From Glaciihabitans sp. dw_435 (lineage in GTDB: Bacteria; Actinomycetota; Actinomycetes; Actinomycetales; Microbacteriaceae): DNA of 43,031 nucleotides. The stretch is from contig NZ_JAAVUZ010000017.1 in assembly GCF_018449675.1 (NCBI RefSeq), forward strand, positions 1 through 43,031, given 5' to 3'. Below are positions 8,459-16,769 of this stretch, piece after piece. Both the position numbers and the translations under genes were made by a program. How positions within the stretch are numbered: position 1 is the first letter of the stretch; every line of letters begins with the position of its first letter. A model generated the notes under the pieces. It saw only the letters and a list, made by a program, of their open reading frames with translations. It had not been told where the DNA came from and searched no databases.

Positions 8459-9388
8459 ATGAACGATCACGAAATCTTTGACGCCTACTCCACCACGGTG
8501 ATGGGCGTAGCGGACGCCGTTCTGCCGTCCGTCGCGAGTGTCTCCGTGCGCACCTCCCGGGGCGCGGGGATGGGCAGCGCATCCGTCATCGGCGCCGATG
8601 GCCTGATGCTCACCAGCGCCCACGTCGTGGCCGGGGCCCGCCGGGTCGAGGTCGCGTTCGCCGACGGGCGCGAGTCCGAGGCCGCCGTCATCGGGGCAGA
8701 CCCGCTCTCCGATCTCGCCGTGCTGCGGGCGTCGGGCCCGACGCCCGATCCGGTGACGTTTGGCGATGCATCCACTCTCCGCGTCGGTCAGCTGGTGGTC
8801 GCACTCGGCAACCCACACGGTCTCGCTGGGAGTGTGACGGCGGGCATCGTGTCCGGTCTCGGGCGCTCCCTCCCGACGCAGGTCGGCCGGGTCATCGACG
8901 AGGTGGTGCAGACCGACGCTGCGCTGAATCCCGGCAACAGCGGCGGAGTGCTCGCCGACGGCCACGGCCGCATGGTCGGGGTCAACACCGCGGTCGCCGG
9001 CGTGGGCCTCGGGCTCGCGGTGCCCATCAACGCCACGACGCTCGAGATCATCGACACCCTCACCAGATTCGGGCGGGTGCGCCGGGCGTGGCTCGGTATT
9101 GCCGGCGTGCAGGTTCCCCTGCCACCGGATGTGGCCGCCAAGGTCGACTCGCCCACTGGCATGCAGGTCGGCTCGGTCATCGTGGGCAGCCCGGCCGATC
9201 AGGCAGGCATCCACCGCGGGGACATCGTCATCCAACTCGATGGCAGCCGCATCGTGAACGCGACGGCGGTGCAGCGCCTCATGGTCGAGAACGCCATCGG
9301 ACGCCGCATCGAGATCACGGTCTGGCGCAACGGCGCCCTCGTCGACGCGATCGTGCACCCCCGCGAGCTGGAGCTCAGCGAGCGCTAG
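8459..9388 (+). CDS. Trypsin-like serine protease with PDZ domain (HtrA/DegP-like)
   Basis: 309 residues. The protease domain (about 20-205) carries the triad His in TSAHVV (H55), Asp in DPLSDLAVL (D85) and Ser in NPGNSGG (S161). One PDZ domain follows (about 210-300). Most actinobacterial HtrA proteins have an N-terminal membrane helix. This one starts directly with a soluble helix and has no signal peptide, so it is probably cytoplasmic or exported by an unrecognised route. It may degrade or hold misfolded proteins; the upstream msrBA operon also deals with damaged proteins, but it ends at a strong terminator. The ATG at 8459 lacks a good ribosome site. The 3' end overlaps the convergent VOC gene by 14 bp. 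Confidence 0.88.
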   Translation: MNDHEIFDAYSTTVMGVADAVLPSVASVSVRTSRGAGMGSASVIGADGLMLTSAHVVAGARRVEVAFADGRESEAAVIGADPLSDLAVLRASGPTPDPVTFGDASTLRVGQLVVALGNPHGLAGSVTAGIVSGLGRSLPTQVGRVIDEVVQTDAALNPGNSGGVLADGHGRMVGVNTAVAGVGLGLAVPINATTLEIIDTLTRFGRVRRAWLGIAGVQVPLPPDVAAKVDSPTGMQVGSVIVGSPADQAGIHRGDIVIQLDGSRIVNATAVQRLMVENAIGRRIEITVWRNGALVDAIVHPRELELSER

Positions 9389-9746
9389 TCTCGCTCGCCT
9401 CCCAGAGCTGCACCGCGTTGCCCTCGGGGTCGGTGAGGGTGGCAAACCGGCCGATCGGGTACTCCGTGTCGTCGACGGTGACGCGGATGCCCCGCTGGCG
9501 CAGCTGGTCGACCATCGCGTCGAGGCTCCTCACCCGGAAGTTGATGGCCCACGTCTTCCCCTCGAGGGTCGGTTCGTCCCCGTCCATGGCGGCGAACGCC
9601 GTGGGACCGGCTTGCTGGTGCCACACGTCACCGCCGTACAGGTCGGGCGGCGGCTCCACGCCGAGGTTGGTCGCGTACCAGTCGGTCAGCGCCGCCGGAT
9701 CCCGTGCCGCGAAGAAGAAACCACCAATGCCGAGTACTCGCTCCAT
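9375..9746 (-). CDS. VOC/glyoxalase-fold protein
   Basis: 123 residues with a paired beta-alpha-beta-beta-beta layout: GIGGFFFAARDPAALTDWY at the N-terminus and the C-terminal FATLTDPEGNAVQLWE typical of glyoxalase/bleomycin-resistance proteins. Such proteins bind a metal and act as dioxygenases, isomerases or drug binders, so the substrate cannot be assigned. The ATG at 9746 has a TATGCT -10 element 6 nt upstream and no ribosome site, suggesting a leaderless mRNA. It converges on the protease gene and diverges from the MaoC-like gene. Confidence 0.8.
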   Translation of the reverse strand: MERVLGIGGFFFAARDPAALTDWYATNLGVEPPPDLYGGDVWHQQAGPTAFAAMDGDEPTLEGKTWAINFRVRSLDAMVDQLRQRGIRVTVDDTEYPIGRFATLTDPEGNAVQLWEASETSAR

Positions 9747-9752
9747 GCGGGA

Positions 9753-9758
9753 AGCATA
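9753..9758 (-). promoter_or_regulatory. -10 hexamer for leaderless VOC gene
   Basis: TATGCT on the minus strand ends 6 nt before the start codon at 9746. Confidence 0.4.
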
Positions 9759-9814
9759 ACGACCGGGACATCCGCCCGCAGCCCTCGTGCCAGTGAGTGT
9801 CAGCCCTTCGTGCG

Positions 9815-9820
9815 TAGAGT
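9815..9820 (+). promoter_or_regulatory. -10 hexamer for leaderless MaoC-like gene
   Basis: TAGAGT ends 9 nt before the ATG at 9830, with no ribosome site between. Confidence 0.4.
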
Positions 9821-9829
9821 TGACGTGAC

Positions 9830-10306
9830 ATGAATAATGCTTTCGCTGTGCCGCTGGCCGACCGCTACTTCGAGGATTACGAGGTTGGCATCTCGGCAGA
9901 GTACGGCGCCTACGAGGTGACGGAAGAGGCGATCGTCGCCTTCGGGGTGGCCTTCGACCCGCATCTCATGCACACCGACACCAGCGCGGCGGGCACCGGC
10001 CCTTTCGGCGGGCTGATCGCGAGCGGGTGGCACACCACCGCGATGATGATGCGCATCATGGTCGACAACTTTCTCAACGAGCGCACGAGCCTCGGGTCGC
10101 CCGGCGTGGACGACCTGCGCTGGCGCCTGCCGGTTCGCCCGGGGGACACCCTGACTGCCCGGTTCACCGTTGTCGCCGCACGCCCGTCGGCGTCGAAACC
10201 CGACCGTGGGCTGCTGCACACCGCGATCGAGTTGATGAACCAGTCCGGCGACATCGTGATGTCCCAGACGATGCTGAACCTCGTTCGCCGTCGTCCCCGC
10301 ACCTGA
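9830..10306 (+). CDS. MaoC-like hotdog-fold hydratase
   Basis: 158 residues. The pattern matches MaoC-type (R)-enoyl-CoA hydratase-like proteins: an N-terminal FEDYEVG, the active-site segment FDPHLMHTD (Asp and His) and the long hotdog helix GLIASGWHTTAMMMR. It probably hydrates an enoyl-thioester or acts on a related acid. No other fatty-acid gene is adjacent, so the pathway is open. The PEBP-family gene follows 47 bp later with its own ribosome site, so co-transcription is possible. Confidence 0.85.
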   Translation: MNNAFAVPLADRYFEDYEVGISAEYGAYEVTEEAIVAFGVAFDPHLMHTDTSAAGTGPFGGLIASGWHTTAMMMRIMVDNFLNERTSLGSPGVDDLRWRLPVRPGDTLTARFTVVAARPSASKPDRGLLHTAIELMNQSGDIVMSQTMLNLVRRRPRT

Positions 10307-10353
10307 CCCGTACCTGATCCGCGACCCATCCACCCGCAGAAGAGAGAACAACA

Positions 10354-10893
10354 ATGACCGAGAACGACCCGTTCGCCCGTATCCCCGAGGTTCCGTCCTT
10401 CACCGTTACCAGCACTGATGTGGCCGATGGCGTGCAGTTCGCGCCCGCGCAGATGTCCGGAGCGTTCGGCGTCGAGGGTGGAGGCGACGTGTCGCCGCAG
10501 CTGTCGTGGAGCGGAGCGCCGGAGGGCACGCAGGGCTACGCCATCACCGTGTACGACCCCGATGCACCCACGCAGGCAGGCTTCTGGCACTGGGCAGTCG
10601 TGGGTATCCCCGCCGATGTGACCTCGCTTCCGGCCGGCGCCGGCGCCGCGGACGGAGCCCTGCTTCCCGCCCCGGCGTTCCAGCTGCCCAACGACGCCCG
10701 CCAGGTCGGCTTCATCGGTGGCGCCCCGCCCGCCGGACACGGTCCGCACCGCTACTTCGTGACCGTGCACGCCCTCGACGTGCCGACGATCGACATCCCG
10801 GCGGACTCGACGCCGACATTCCTCGCGTTCAACATGCTGACGCACGTCATCGGCCGCGCGATCGTCGTCCCGATCGCCGAGATCACCGAATAG
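10354..10893 (+). CDS. YbhB/YbcL family PEBP (Raf-kinase-inhibitor-like) protein
   Basis: 179 residues. Phosphatidylethanolamine-binding-protein family motifs are present: SPQLSWSGAP, VYDPDAPTQAGFWHW and GGAPPAGHGPHRYFVTVHAL with the family's conserved Asp and His residues in the anion-binding pocket. There is no signal peptide, so it is cytoplasmic. The bacterial function is poorly known. A purine-rich AGAAGAGAG element upstream of the ATG serves as ribosome site. Confidence 0.92.
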   Translation: MTENDPFARIPEVPSFTVTSTDVADGVQFAPAQMSGAFGVEGGGDVSPQLSWSGAPEGTQGYAITVYDPDAPTQAGFWHWAVVGIPADVTSLPAGAGAADGALLPAPAFQLPNDARQVGFIGGAPPAGHGPHRYFVTVHALDVPTIDIPADSTPTFLAFNMLTHVIGRAIVVPIAEITE

Positions 10894-10922
10894 TTTCGGA
10901 AAGCGGATGACCCGGGGCGGGC

Positions 10923-11837
10923 TCAGACTCGTGGCAGCGCCCGCTCCGCGTCGGACCCCGTGGGGAGAAACAGCTCGAGCTCGGAACCGACGGAGACGAT
11001 GGTGATGACGGTCACGCCCTCGTAAGACTCGTGGTCGCGTGACCGCACCGCCGTGATGGACGCGAGGCTCACAACGGTGCGCACCATCGACGCCGCGGGT
11101 GCCCCTTCGCGGGTCATCCACTTCGTTCTCGACAGAACAGCGAGCTCGGTGGGAGTCAGCGCGAGCACCGCGCCGTGCAGGGTCATCGGACGCAGGGACC
11201 GCAGCGCTCGCCGCAGCCCACCGCCGAGCGGTGCGACGACCCGGCGTCCGTGGGCGCCCAGCAACGTCAGTCGCGGCTCGCGCAGCGCGAAGTCGTTGAT
11301 GGTGTTGGTGAAGAAGGCGTCGTCGCGGCCGAGTTCGTCCAGGGCGAGGGGCATGGTGAGGGGCGTGGATGCCGCGTCGGCGGCGAGCCTGATCCGCGCC
11401 GGTCGCTCGGGGATCAGGCCGCGCACGGTGTCGACCAGCCGGCGCACGGTGGCGGACGACGACCCGTTGTAGGGCGCGGAGTAGGTTTCGCCGCTGGTGA
11501 GCTGGAGTACGAGTCTGCCGTCCAGGAGGTCTGCACCGCTCGACAGCACGGCGATCTCGTCGAGGGCGATCCGGCGGGTGGCGAAGGTGTCGCCGTCGCG
11601 GCGGAGGATGACGACGGCGTCGTGCCGCACGTCCACGAGCAGGTCGTAGAGGTTCATGCCGGCGACGAGGTCGCGGCGGCTCTCGGGGCGCGGGAACTTG
11701 AGCACGAGCGTGCTGGTCGTGACGTCGATGGACGCGGGGGCAAAGAGCGGCGGAATGTCGTCCGGCGTGCGCACCTCGGACACCCAGGGGCCGAACGCGT
11801 TGTACTCATCGAGGGCTTTCGTGCTGGCGATACTCAT
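10923..11837 (-). CDS. Conserved protein of unknown function
   Basis: 304 residues, not recognised. The N-terminal part (about 30-145) and the C-terminal part (about 200-300) are both rich in short beta-strands (AVVILRRDGDTF, EIAVLSSGADLLDGRLVLQL, GVTVITIVSVGSELELF), so each half could be a PH-like barrel. It has no signal peptide or membrane helix. The ATG at 11837 is preferred over an upstream in-frame start because AAAGGGG precedes it at a workable distance. It is divergent from a TetR gene 254 bp away. Confidence 0.6.
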   Translation of the reverse strand: MSIASTKALDEYNAFGPWVSEVRTPDDIPPLFAPASIDVTTSTLVLKFPRPESRRDLVAGMNLYDLLVDVRHDAVVILRRDGDTFATRRIALDEIAVLSSGADLLDGRLVLQLTSGETYSAPYNGSSSATVRRLVDTVRGLIPERPARIRLAADAASTPLTMPLALDELGRDDAFFTNTINDFALREPRLTLLGAHGRRVVAPLGGGLRRALRSLRPMTLHGAVLALTPTELAVLSRTKWMTREGAPAASMVRTVVSLASITAVRSRDHESYEGVTVITIVSVGSELELFLPTGSDAERALPRV

Positions 11838-12091
11838 GCTCTGATGCCCCTTTGCGTGCCCGACCATTCGTACGCTAGCACCGCGCGAGACCCCCGCCGA
11901 TAACACGAGAAAAAGTTCGATCGGCCGTAGCGCCCGGGAAACCAGTACTGTGTGTCCCCAGGCGCAGTGGGTTGTTGTTGATGATCCCTATTAAATTGGC
12001 ACACACTACCTACACGGCATCGTCGCGGGTCTCACTCTCACGGTGCTGACGTCCCAGGACGGACTGTGATGAATGACCGAGGAGACTTTCG

Positions 12092-12670
12092 ATGAGTGAC
12101 CAGGTGGAACGAGACGCTACGCGTGGCACCCAGCGCCGGCCCGACCCGCGCGTTGCCCGCACCCGTATTCACGTTCTCGAGACCGCGCGGCGAATGTACT
12201 CGTCGCGTGAGGCGCACAAGCTGAACTTCGGCACCCTCGCGGAGGCGGCGGAGGTGTCCCGCAAGACGCTGCAGTCCCACTGGGGCACCATCGAGAACCT
12301 GCTCGTCGACGCCCTCGCGTATTACCAGGAGGTGGTTCCCGAGGTAACCGACGAGTCGCCGCGCGAGCGCCTTCGCCGTTTCCTCCTGATGATCCGGGAC
12401 GGCAACGCCAACCCGATCGTCGCGGCAGCATCGATCGCGATGGTGGCCGAGAGAAAGCAGTCGCAGGCAGCGGATGGCTCGGAACCGGCCCTCAACGCAC
12501 AGTGGCTCGCAGCCTTCAACGAGACGGTGGCACCGGCAACGGAGCGCCAGTACGCGCAGCTGGTCGGTGCAGTGGTGTTCCAGGAATTCTTCGGCCCCGA
12601 AACCCCCTCCGACGAGTTCATCGACGAACTCGTGGAGAGCGGAGCCGTCATCCTAGGCTTCCCCGACTAG
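12092..12670 (+). CDS. TetR-family transcriptional regulator
   Basis: 192 residues. An N-terminal helix-turn-helix domain (about 20-70, with FGTLAEAAEVSRKTLQSHW) is followed by a helical ligand-binding domain. GAGGAGA lies before the ATG. The 3' end overlaps the convergent IclR gene by 4 bp. The divergent neighbour at 10923-11837 is a possible target. The 254-bp shared upstream region contains an AT-rich patch near 11970-11998 and flanking TGTGTG/CACACA words, which could be promoter and operator parts, though no clean palindrome stands out. Confidence 0.85.
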   Translation: MSDQVERDATRGTQRRPDPRVARTRIHVLETARRMYSSREAHKLNFGTLAEAAEVSRKTLQSHWGTIENLLVDALAYYQEVVPEVTDESPRERLRRFLLMIRDGNANPIVAAASIAMVAERKQSQAADGSEPALNAQWLAAFNETVAPATERQYAQLVGAVVFQEFFGPETPSDEFIDELVESGAVILGFPD

Positions 12671-13491
12671 CTGCCGCTTCCGCGGATGCGCCGCGTGAGT
12701 TCGGACGCGTAGCGCTGTACTTCGGTCGCCAGCTCAGGCCACGCGTCCCGGGGAATGTTCTCCCGCGGAAACGTCACCGCGATCCCCGCGGCAGGCCAGC
12801 CCGTGTGGTCGCGCACAGCTACGGCGACCGACGCCATGCCCTCTGTCACCTCGCCGTCTTCTGCGGCATACCCGTGCGCCCGTACCTCGTCGAGAACCTT
12901 GGTCAGCTGGTAGTAGCTGGAGGTCGGGATCCCCGGCAGATCGGTGCGCTGGGCGAACGCGTCGGCGTTGGGGAAGAGCGCACGCACCTGCGACTTGGGC
13001 AGGGTGGCAAGAAGTGCCCGGCCGCTGGCAGTGAGGTGACTCGGCAGCCGCACGCCGACGTCGGTCACCAGCGCGGGGCGCCGGGGTGCGCGTTCCTCGA
13101 CGAGATAGATCACATCGCGCCCGTGCAGCACCGCAAGGTGCGCACTCTCGCCGATCTCGTCCACGAGGTTCGCAAGGATGGGGCCACCCAGCCGCGACAG
13201 CGGTTCCTGCCGGGAAAATCCGGAGCTCATCTCGAACGCGGCGATCCCGATGCCGTACCGCCGCGCCTCGGGAAAGTGCAGCACGAAGCCAAACTCCTCG
13301 AGCACCGACAGCAGGCGGTAGACCGTCGAGCGGGGCAGGCTCAGTGCCGCGGCGATCGTGGACGCGGCAACCGGTCCGCGCTGCGCCGCGAGGTACTGCA
13401 GAATTCCCAGGGTCTGCCGGGCCGCAGGAACCGCGGCGGGCTTCCGTGCCGTGCGCACTGCTGACCCGCCGATCTCGCCTGACTCGGCCAC
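12667..13491 (-). CDS. IclR-family regulator, probable hut regulator
   Basis: 274 residues. A winged helix-turn-helix (about 24-85, with SLPRSTVYRLLSVLEEFGFV) is followed by the IclR effector domain (GRDVIYLVEE, SHLTASGRALLA, and the C-terminal GMASVAVAVRDHTGWPAAGIAV). It is divergent from hutH, with a perfect inverted repeat in the gap. IclR-type regulators of histidine use (HutR) are known in corynebacteria, so control of hutH is the natural reading. The GTG at 13491 has GAGGAGA upstream. Confidence 0.87.
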   Translation of the reverse strand: MAESGEIGGSAVRTARKPAAVPAARQTLGILQYLAAQRGPVAASTIAAALSLPRSTVYRLLSVLEEFGFVLHFPEARRYGIGIAAFEMSSGFSRQEPLSRLGGPILANLVDEIGESAHLAVLHGRDVIYLVEERAPRRPALVTDVGVRLPSHLTASGRALLATLPKSQVRALFPNADAFAQRTDLPGIPTSSYYQLTKVLDEVRAHGYAAEDGEVTEGMASVAVAVRDHTGWPAAGIAVTFPRENIPRDAWPELATEVQRYASELTRRIRGSGS

Positions 13492-13511
13492 CGCGCCATC
13501 TCCTCGTCCAC

Positions 13512-13531
13512 CTGTCTCACCGACGAGACAG
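13512..13531. promoter_or_regulatory. Inverted-repeat operator between IclR gene and hutH
   Basis: CTGTCTC and GAGACAG form a perfect 7-bp inverted repeat around a 6-nt spacer. It sits in the 92-bp divergent gap, 20 bp before the IclR start and about 50 bp before hutH, so one site could control both genes. Confidence 0.55.
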
Positions 13532-13583
13532 CATCCTCGCGAAAGACTACGCCCGCGTGCGAACGATGGAGTCAGATGGAGTC

Positions 13584-15155
13584 ATGAGTAATGGCGCATT
13601 CCCCCACACGGTTTCGGTCGACACGATTACGGTCGGCATTGGTCCCGTCACCATCGACGAGCTGGTTTCCGTCGCCCGCTACGGTGCGCAGATCAGGATT
13701 GCGGATGACTCGCGCGAGGCGATCACCGCCAGCCGGGCCATCGTCGAAGAACTCGCCACGGACGTCGAACCTCACTACGGAATCTCGACAGGCTTCGGCG
13801 CGCTCGCCACGACGTTCATCGCGGCGGACCGCCGCGTGCAGTTGCAGCAGAGCCTCGTTCGATCGCACGCCGCGGGCTCCGGCGCGGAGGTCGACCGCGA
13901 GGTGGTGCGTTCCCTCATGCTCCTGCGGTTGTCGACGCTGCTCACCGGCCGCACCGGCATCCGCCTGGTCACCGCCGAGACCTATGCCGCCGTGCTCAAC
14001 GCCGGCATCACCCCCGTCGTGCGCGAGTACGGCTCGCTCGGCTGCTCGGGAGACCTCGCGCCCCTGGCCCACTGCGCCCTCTCCATCATGGGGGAGGGGA
14101 CGGTGCGGGATGCCTCGGGTGAGCTCATGCCCGCTGCCGACGCCCTTGCGGCTGCGGGCATTTCTCCCGTGCTGCTCGCGGAGAAAGAGGGGCTCGCCCT
14201 CATCAATGGCACGGACGGCATGCTCGGCATGCTGTCCCTCGCCATCCACGACCTCGAGAAGCTCATCACCACGGCGGACATCGCGGCGGCCATGAGCGTC
14301 GAGGCGCTGCTCGGCACCGACGCGGTGTTCGCCGATGATCTCGCCCGCCTGCGGCCGCAGCTCGGCCAGGGGGCATCCGCTTCCAACATCCGTCGCATGC
14401 TGGATGGTTCCCCGATCGTCGCAAGTCACAAGGGGCCTGACTGCACGCGGGTGCAGGACGCCTATTCGCTACGGTGCGCGCCCCAGGTGCACGGGGCCGC
14501 ACGCGACACCCTCACCCACGCGACGCTCATCGCGTCGCGCGAGCTCGCCTCCGCCGTCGACAACCCCGTCATCACGCTCGACGGGCGTGTGGAGTCGAAC
14601 GGCAACTTCCACGGCGCACCCGTGGCGTACGTGCTCGACTTTCTTGCGATTGCGGTGGCCGATGTGGCCAGCATGTCCGAGCGGCGTACCGACCGCATGC
14701 TCGATCCCGCACGTAACCAGGGACTGCCCGCATTTCTGGCTCACGACGCCGGTGTCGACTCCGGGCTCATGATCGCCCAGTACACCGCCGCGGGAATCGT
14801 CTCGGAGCTGAAGAGGCTCGCGGTCCCGGCATCCGTCGACTCCATCCCCTCCAGCGCCATGCAGGAGGACCACGTGTCCATGGGGTGGGCCGCCGCCCGC
14901 AAGCTCCTGACCGCTCTCGATGGGCTCACGCGCGTGATCGCCATCGAGGTCATGACTGCCTCCCGGGCGCTCGATCTGCGCGCACCCCTGGCGGCGGGAC
15001 CGGCAACGGGCGCCGTGCGTGACCGCGTGCGGATCGATGTTGCGGGCCCTGGCAGCGACCGTTTCCTGTCGCCGGAAATCGAGGATGTCACGGCCGCCGT
15101 GGCCTCCGGTGCGATCCTCGCCGCAGCGGCGTCTGTCGTGGCCGACCTCTACTGA
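13584..15155 (+). CDS. hutH: Histidine ammonia-lyase
   Basis: 523 residues, the usual family length. The enzyme removes ammonia from L-histidine to give trans-urocanate, the first step of histidine breakdown. Conserved features include HYGISTGFG (64-72), the MIO-forming site GSLGCSGDLAPLAH with Cys154-Ser155-Gly156, QDAYSLRCAPQVHG-type sequence, and NPARNQG-like DPARNQG. The prosthetic-group triad is Cys-Ser-Gly rather than the textbook Ala-Ser-Gly; I recall this variant from other actinobacterial histidases. The start is uncertain: the ATG at 13584 has GGAG very close, and an in-frame ATG at 13566 would add six residues. hutU, hutI and hutG are not in the window. Confidence 0.94.
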   Translation: MSNGAFPHTVSVDTITVGIGPVTIDELVSVARYGAQIRIADDSREAITASRAIVEELATDVEPHYGISTGFGALATTFIAADRRVQLQQSLVRSHAAGSGAEVDREVVRSLMLLRLSTLLTGRTGIRLVTAETYAAVLNAGITPVVREYGSLGCSGDLAPLAHCALSIMGEGTVRDASGELMPAADALAAAGISPVLLAEKEGLALINGTDGMLGMLSLAIHDLEKLITTADIAAAMSVEALLGTDAVFADDLARLRPQLGQGASASNIRRMLDGSPIVASHKGPDCTRVQDAYSLRCAPQVHGAARDTLTHATLIASRELASAVDNPVITLDGRVESNGNFHGAPVAYVLDFLAIAVADVASMSERRTDRMLDPARNQGLPAFLAHDAGVDSGLMIAQYTAAGIVSELKRLAVPASVDSIPSSAMQEDHVSMGWAAARKLLTALDGLTRVIAIEVMTASRALDLRAPLAAGPATGAVRDRVRIDVAGPGSDRFLSPEIEDVTAAVASGAILAAAASVVADLY

Positions 15156-15691
15156 GCTGATCAAGCATTCCCTGTCCTCCACCGCCGACCGAGAAATTCT
15201 CGCGAATCAGCAGGCTCATAGGGACGAAACAATCACTTAACACTTGCGACACTGGGCCGTAATAGGCATAGACGAACATATATTTTATTAGATCGGCAGA
15301 CGCGCATCCCGGTGGGCGTCACCCGCACGCGTTCTGTGTCGTCGGTCTTGATCGTCCCGAATGGTGACACCGCAGTCACGGCTAGCTCGACATTTTCGCC
15401 AAGTCTCCCACTTCCGTATGGCATAGCTACCTCGGCTCCCGTGTGCATCCGCACGCGTGGGCCGCAACCCGAAGTGAGGTGACCCGTGATCCCCAGTGGC
15501 ATATCTTCCGCCCGATGCGCGCATCCGGTCGCCGCTCGCGCCGGTGGCGACGTTCGCGGATCCTCCCCTTTCCTGGCAGACGACCGTAACAGCCTCAGGT
15601 TCGTCGACCCCGGAAAGCTCCCGGCACCACAGCACGGTATGCACCACTGCATCACTCCATTGCCTAGACGACAAGACGAAAGGATTCACTC
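15156..15691. other. 536-bp gap upstream of the ABC transporter
   Basis: No convincing gene. It holds a 13-bp odd palindrome CGAGAA-A-TTCTCG (15190-15202) and an AT-rich promoter-like patch (TTAACA at 15237, TAATAG at 15260, TATATT near 15279). The remainder (about 15290-15680) is open in several frames on both strands without recognisable protein sequence, so it may be a long leader or decayed coding DNA. I looked for TPP-riboswitch landmarks (CUGAGA, ACCUGAUC) and did not find them. Confidence 0.5.
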
Positions 15692-16738
15692 ATGAATCGA
15701 CGCCTTTACGCCGTCGGTGCAGCCGCTCTCGCCACCCTCGTGGCGTTGACCGGATGCGCTGACACCAGCGGTAGCAGCAGCAGTAGCTCGGGATCGGGAA
15801 CAACGACGGACGTCAAGTTCGCACTGGACTGGACCCCCAACACCAACCACACCGGCCTGTACGTCGCCATCGAAAAGGGCTACTTCAAGGACGCGGGCAT
15901 CAACCTGACCGTCCTGCCCTACAGCGACAGCTCAACCGACACCCTGATCAACTCGGGAGCCGCAGACTTCGGCATCTCGTTCCAGGACACGGCAACCTTC
16001 GCGACCGCGACGGGCGTCGCCAACACCTCGGTGTTCGCAGTCCTCCAGCACAACCCCGTCTCGATCGGTGTTCTCGCCACGGCGACCGACATCACGTCTC
16101 CCAAGGACCTCGACGGCAAGATCTTCGGTAACGCCGGCAGCTCCGAGAGCTACATCAAGGAAGCGACCGACGCCATCACGAACGACGGTGGTACGGGCAA
16201 GTTCACGTCCGTGACGCTCGGCACCTCGGCCTACGAGGCGCTGTACGCCGGCAAGGTCGACTTCGTCGGTGCGTTCGAGACCTGGGAAGGCCTCGACGCC
16301 GAGCTCAAGGGCACGCCGATGAAGTTCTTCCACCTCCAGGACTACGGTGTGCCGGACCTCTACAGCGTTGTCGTCAACGCCAACAACGGCTGGCTCAAGG
16401 ATCACCCGGATGCCGCAAAGGCATTCGTTGGCGCTCTCCAGAAGGGCTACCAGTTCGCCGCCGACAACCCCAAGGAAGCCGCCAAAATCCTCATCGATCA
16501 GAACCCCGGAGTCTTCGAGGACGAGCAGCTCGTCTACAAGAGCCAGGAAGAACTGAGCGCGAACTACCTGAAGGACGCCGCCGGCGTCGTCGGAACGCAG
16601 ACCACCGAACAGTGGCAGGCATTCTCCGACTACATGTTCAAGGCTGGCCTACTCGTGGACGCGGACGGCAACAAGCTGACCGCTGCTCCGGACGCGTCGA
16701 CCATGTTCACCAACGATTACCTCACTGACACCAAGTAG
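15692..16738 (+). CDS. thiY: ThiY-like pyrimidine-binding lipoprotein of ABC transporter
   Basis: 348 residues. A lipobox LTGC puts the lipidated Cys at residue 22, followed by a Ser/Gly/Thr linker. The NMT1/THI5 domain begins at about residue 42 with the hallmark LDWTPNTNHTGLYVA, shared with ThiY, which binds the thiamin pyrimidine precursor N-formyl-4-amino-5-aminomethyl-2-methylpyrimidine or HMP. Ligand-pocket segments such as SFQDTATFA and GNAGSSES fit this fold. It is the first gene of the island and lies next to its permease and ATPase genes. The ATG at 15692 follows GAAAGGA by 7 nt. The symbol rests on family resemblance; the true ligand could be a related pyrimidine. Confidence 0.85.
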   Translation: MNRRLYAVGAAALATLVALTGCADTSGSSSSSSGSGTTTDVKFALDWTPNTNHTGLYVAIEKGYFKDAGINLTVLPYSDSSTDTLINSGAADFGISFQDTATFATATGVANTSVFAVLQHNPVSIGVLATATDITSPKDLDGKIFGNAGSSESYIKEATDAITNDGGTGKFTSVTLGTSAYEALYAGKVDFVGAFETWEGLDAELKGTPMKFFHLQDYGVPDLYSVVVNANNGWLKDHPDAAKAFVGALQKGYQFAADNPKEAAKILIDQNPGVFEDEQLVYKSQEELSANYLKDAAGVVGTQTTEQWQAFSDYMFKAGLLVDADGNKLTAAPDASTMFTNDYLTDTK

Positions 16739-16769
16739 TACGCCCCCTCAACCGCTAGGAGCTATCCCC

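Noticed and set aside
15190-15202. 13-bp odd palindrome CGAGAA-A-TTCTCG as an operator
   Set aside because: It is short, lies about 35 bp after hutH and far from any start; it may be chance.
15233-15655. Minus-strand frame of 140 codons in the gap before the transporter
   Set aside because: No ribosome site, no recognisable family, and competing open frames on both strands; kept only as a possible decayed region.
15440-15691. TPP riboswitch before the ThiY-like gene
   Set aside because: Searched by eye for the conserved CUGAGA and ACCUGAUC...UAAUGCC-type segments and found neither.
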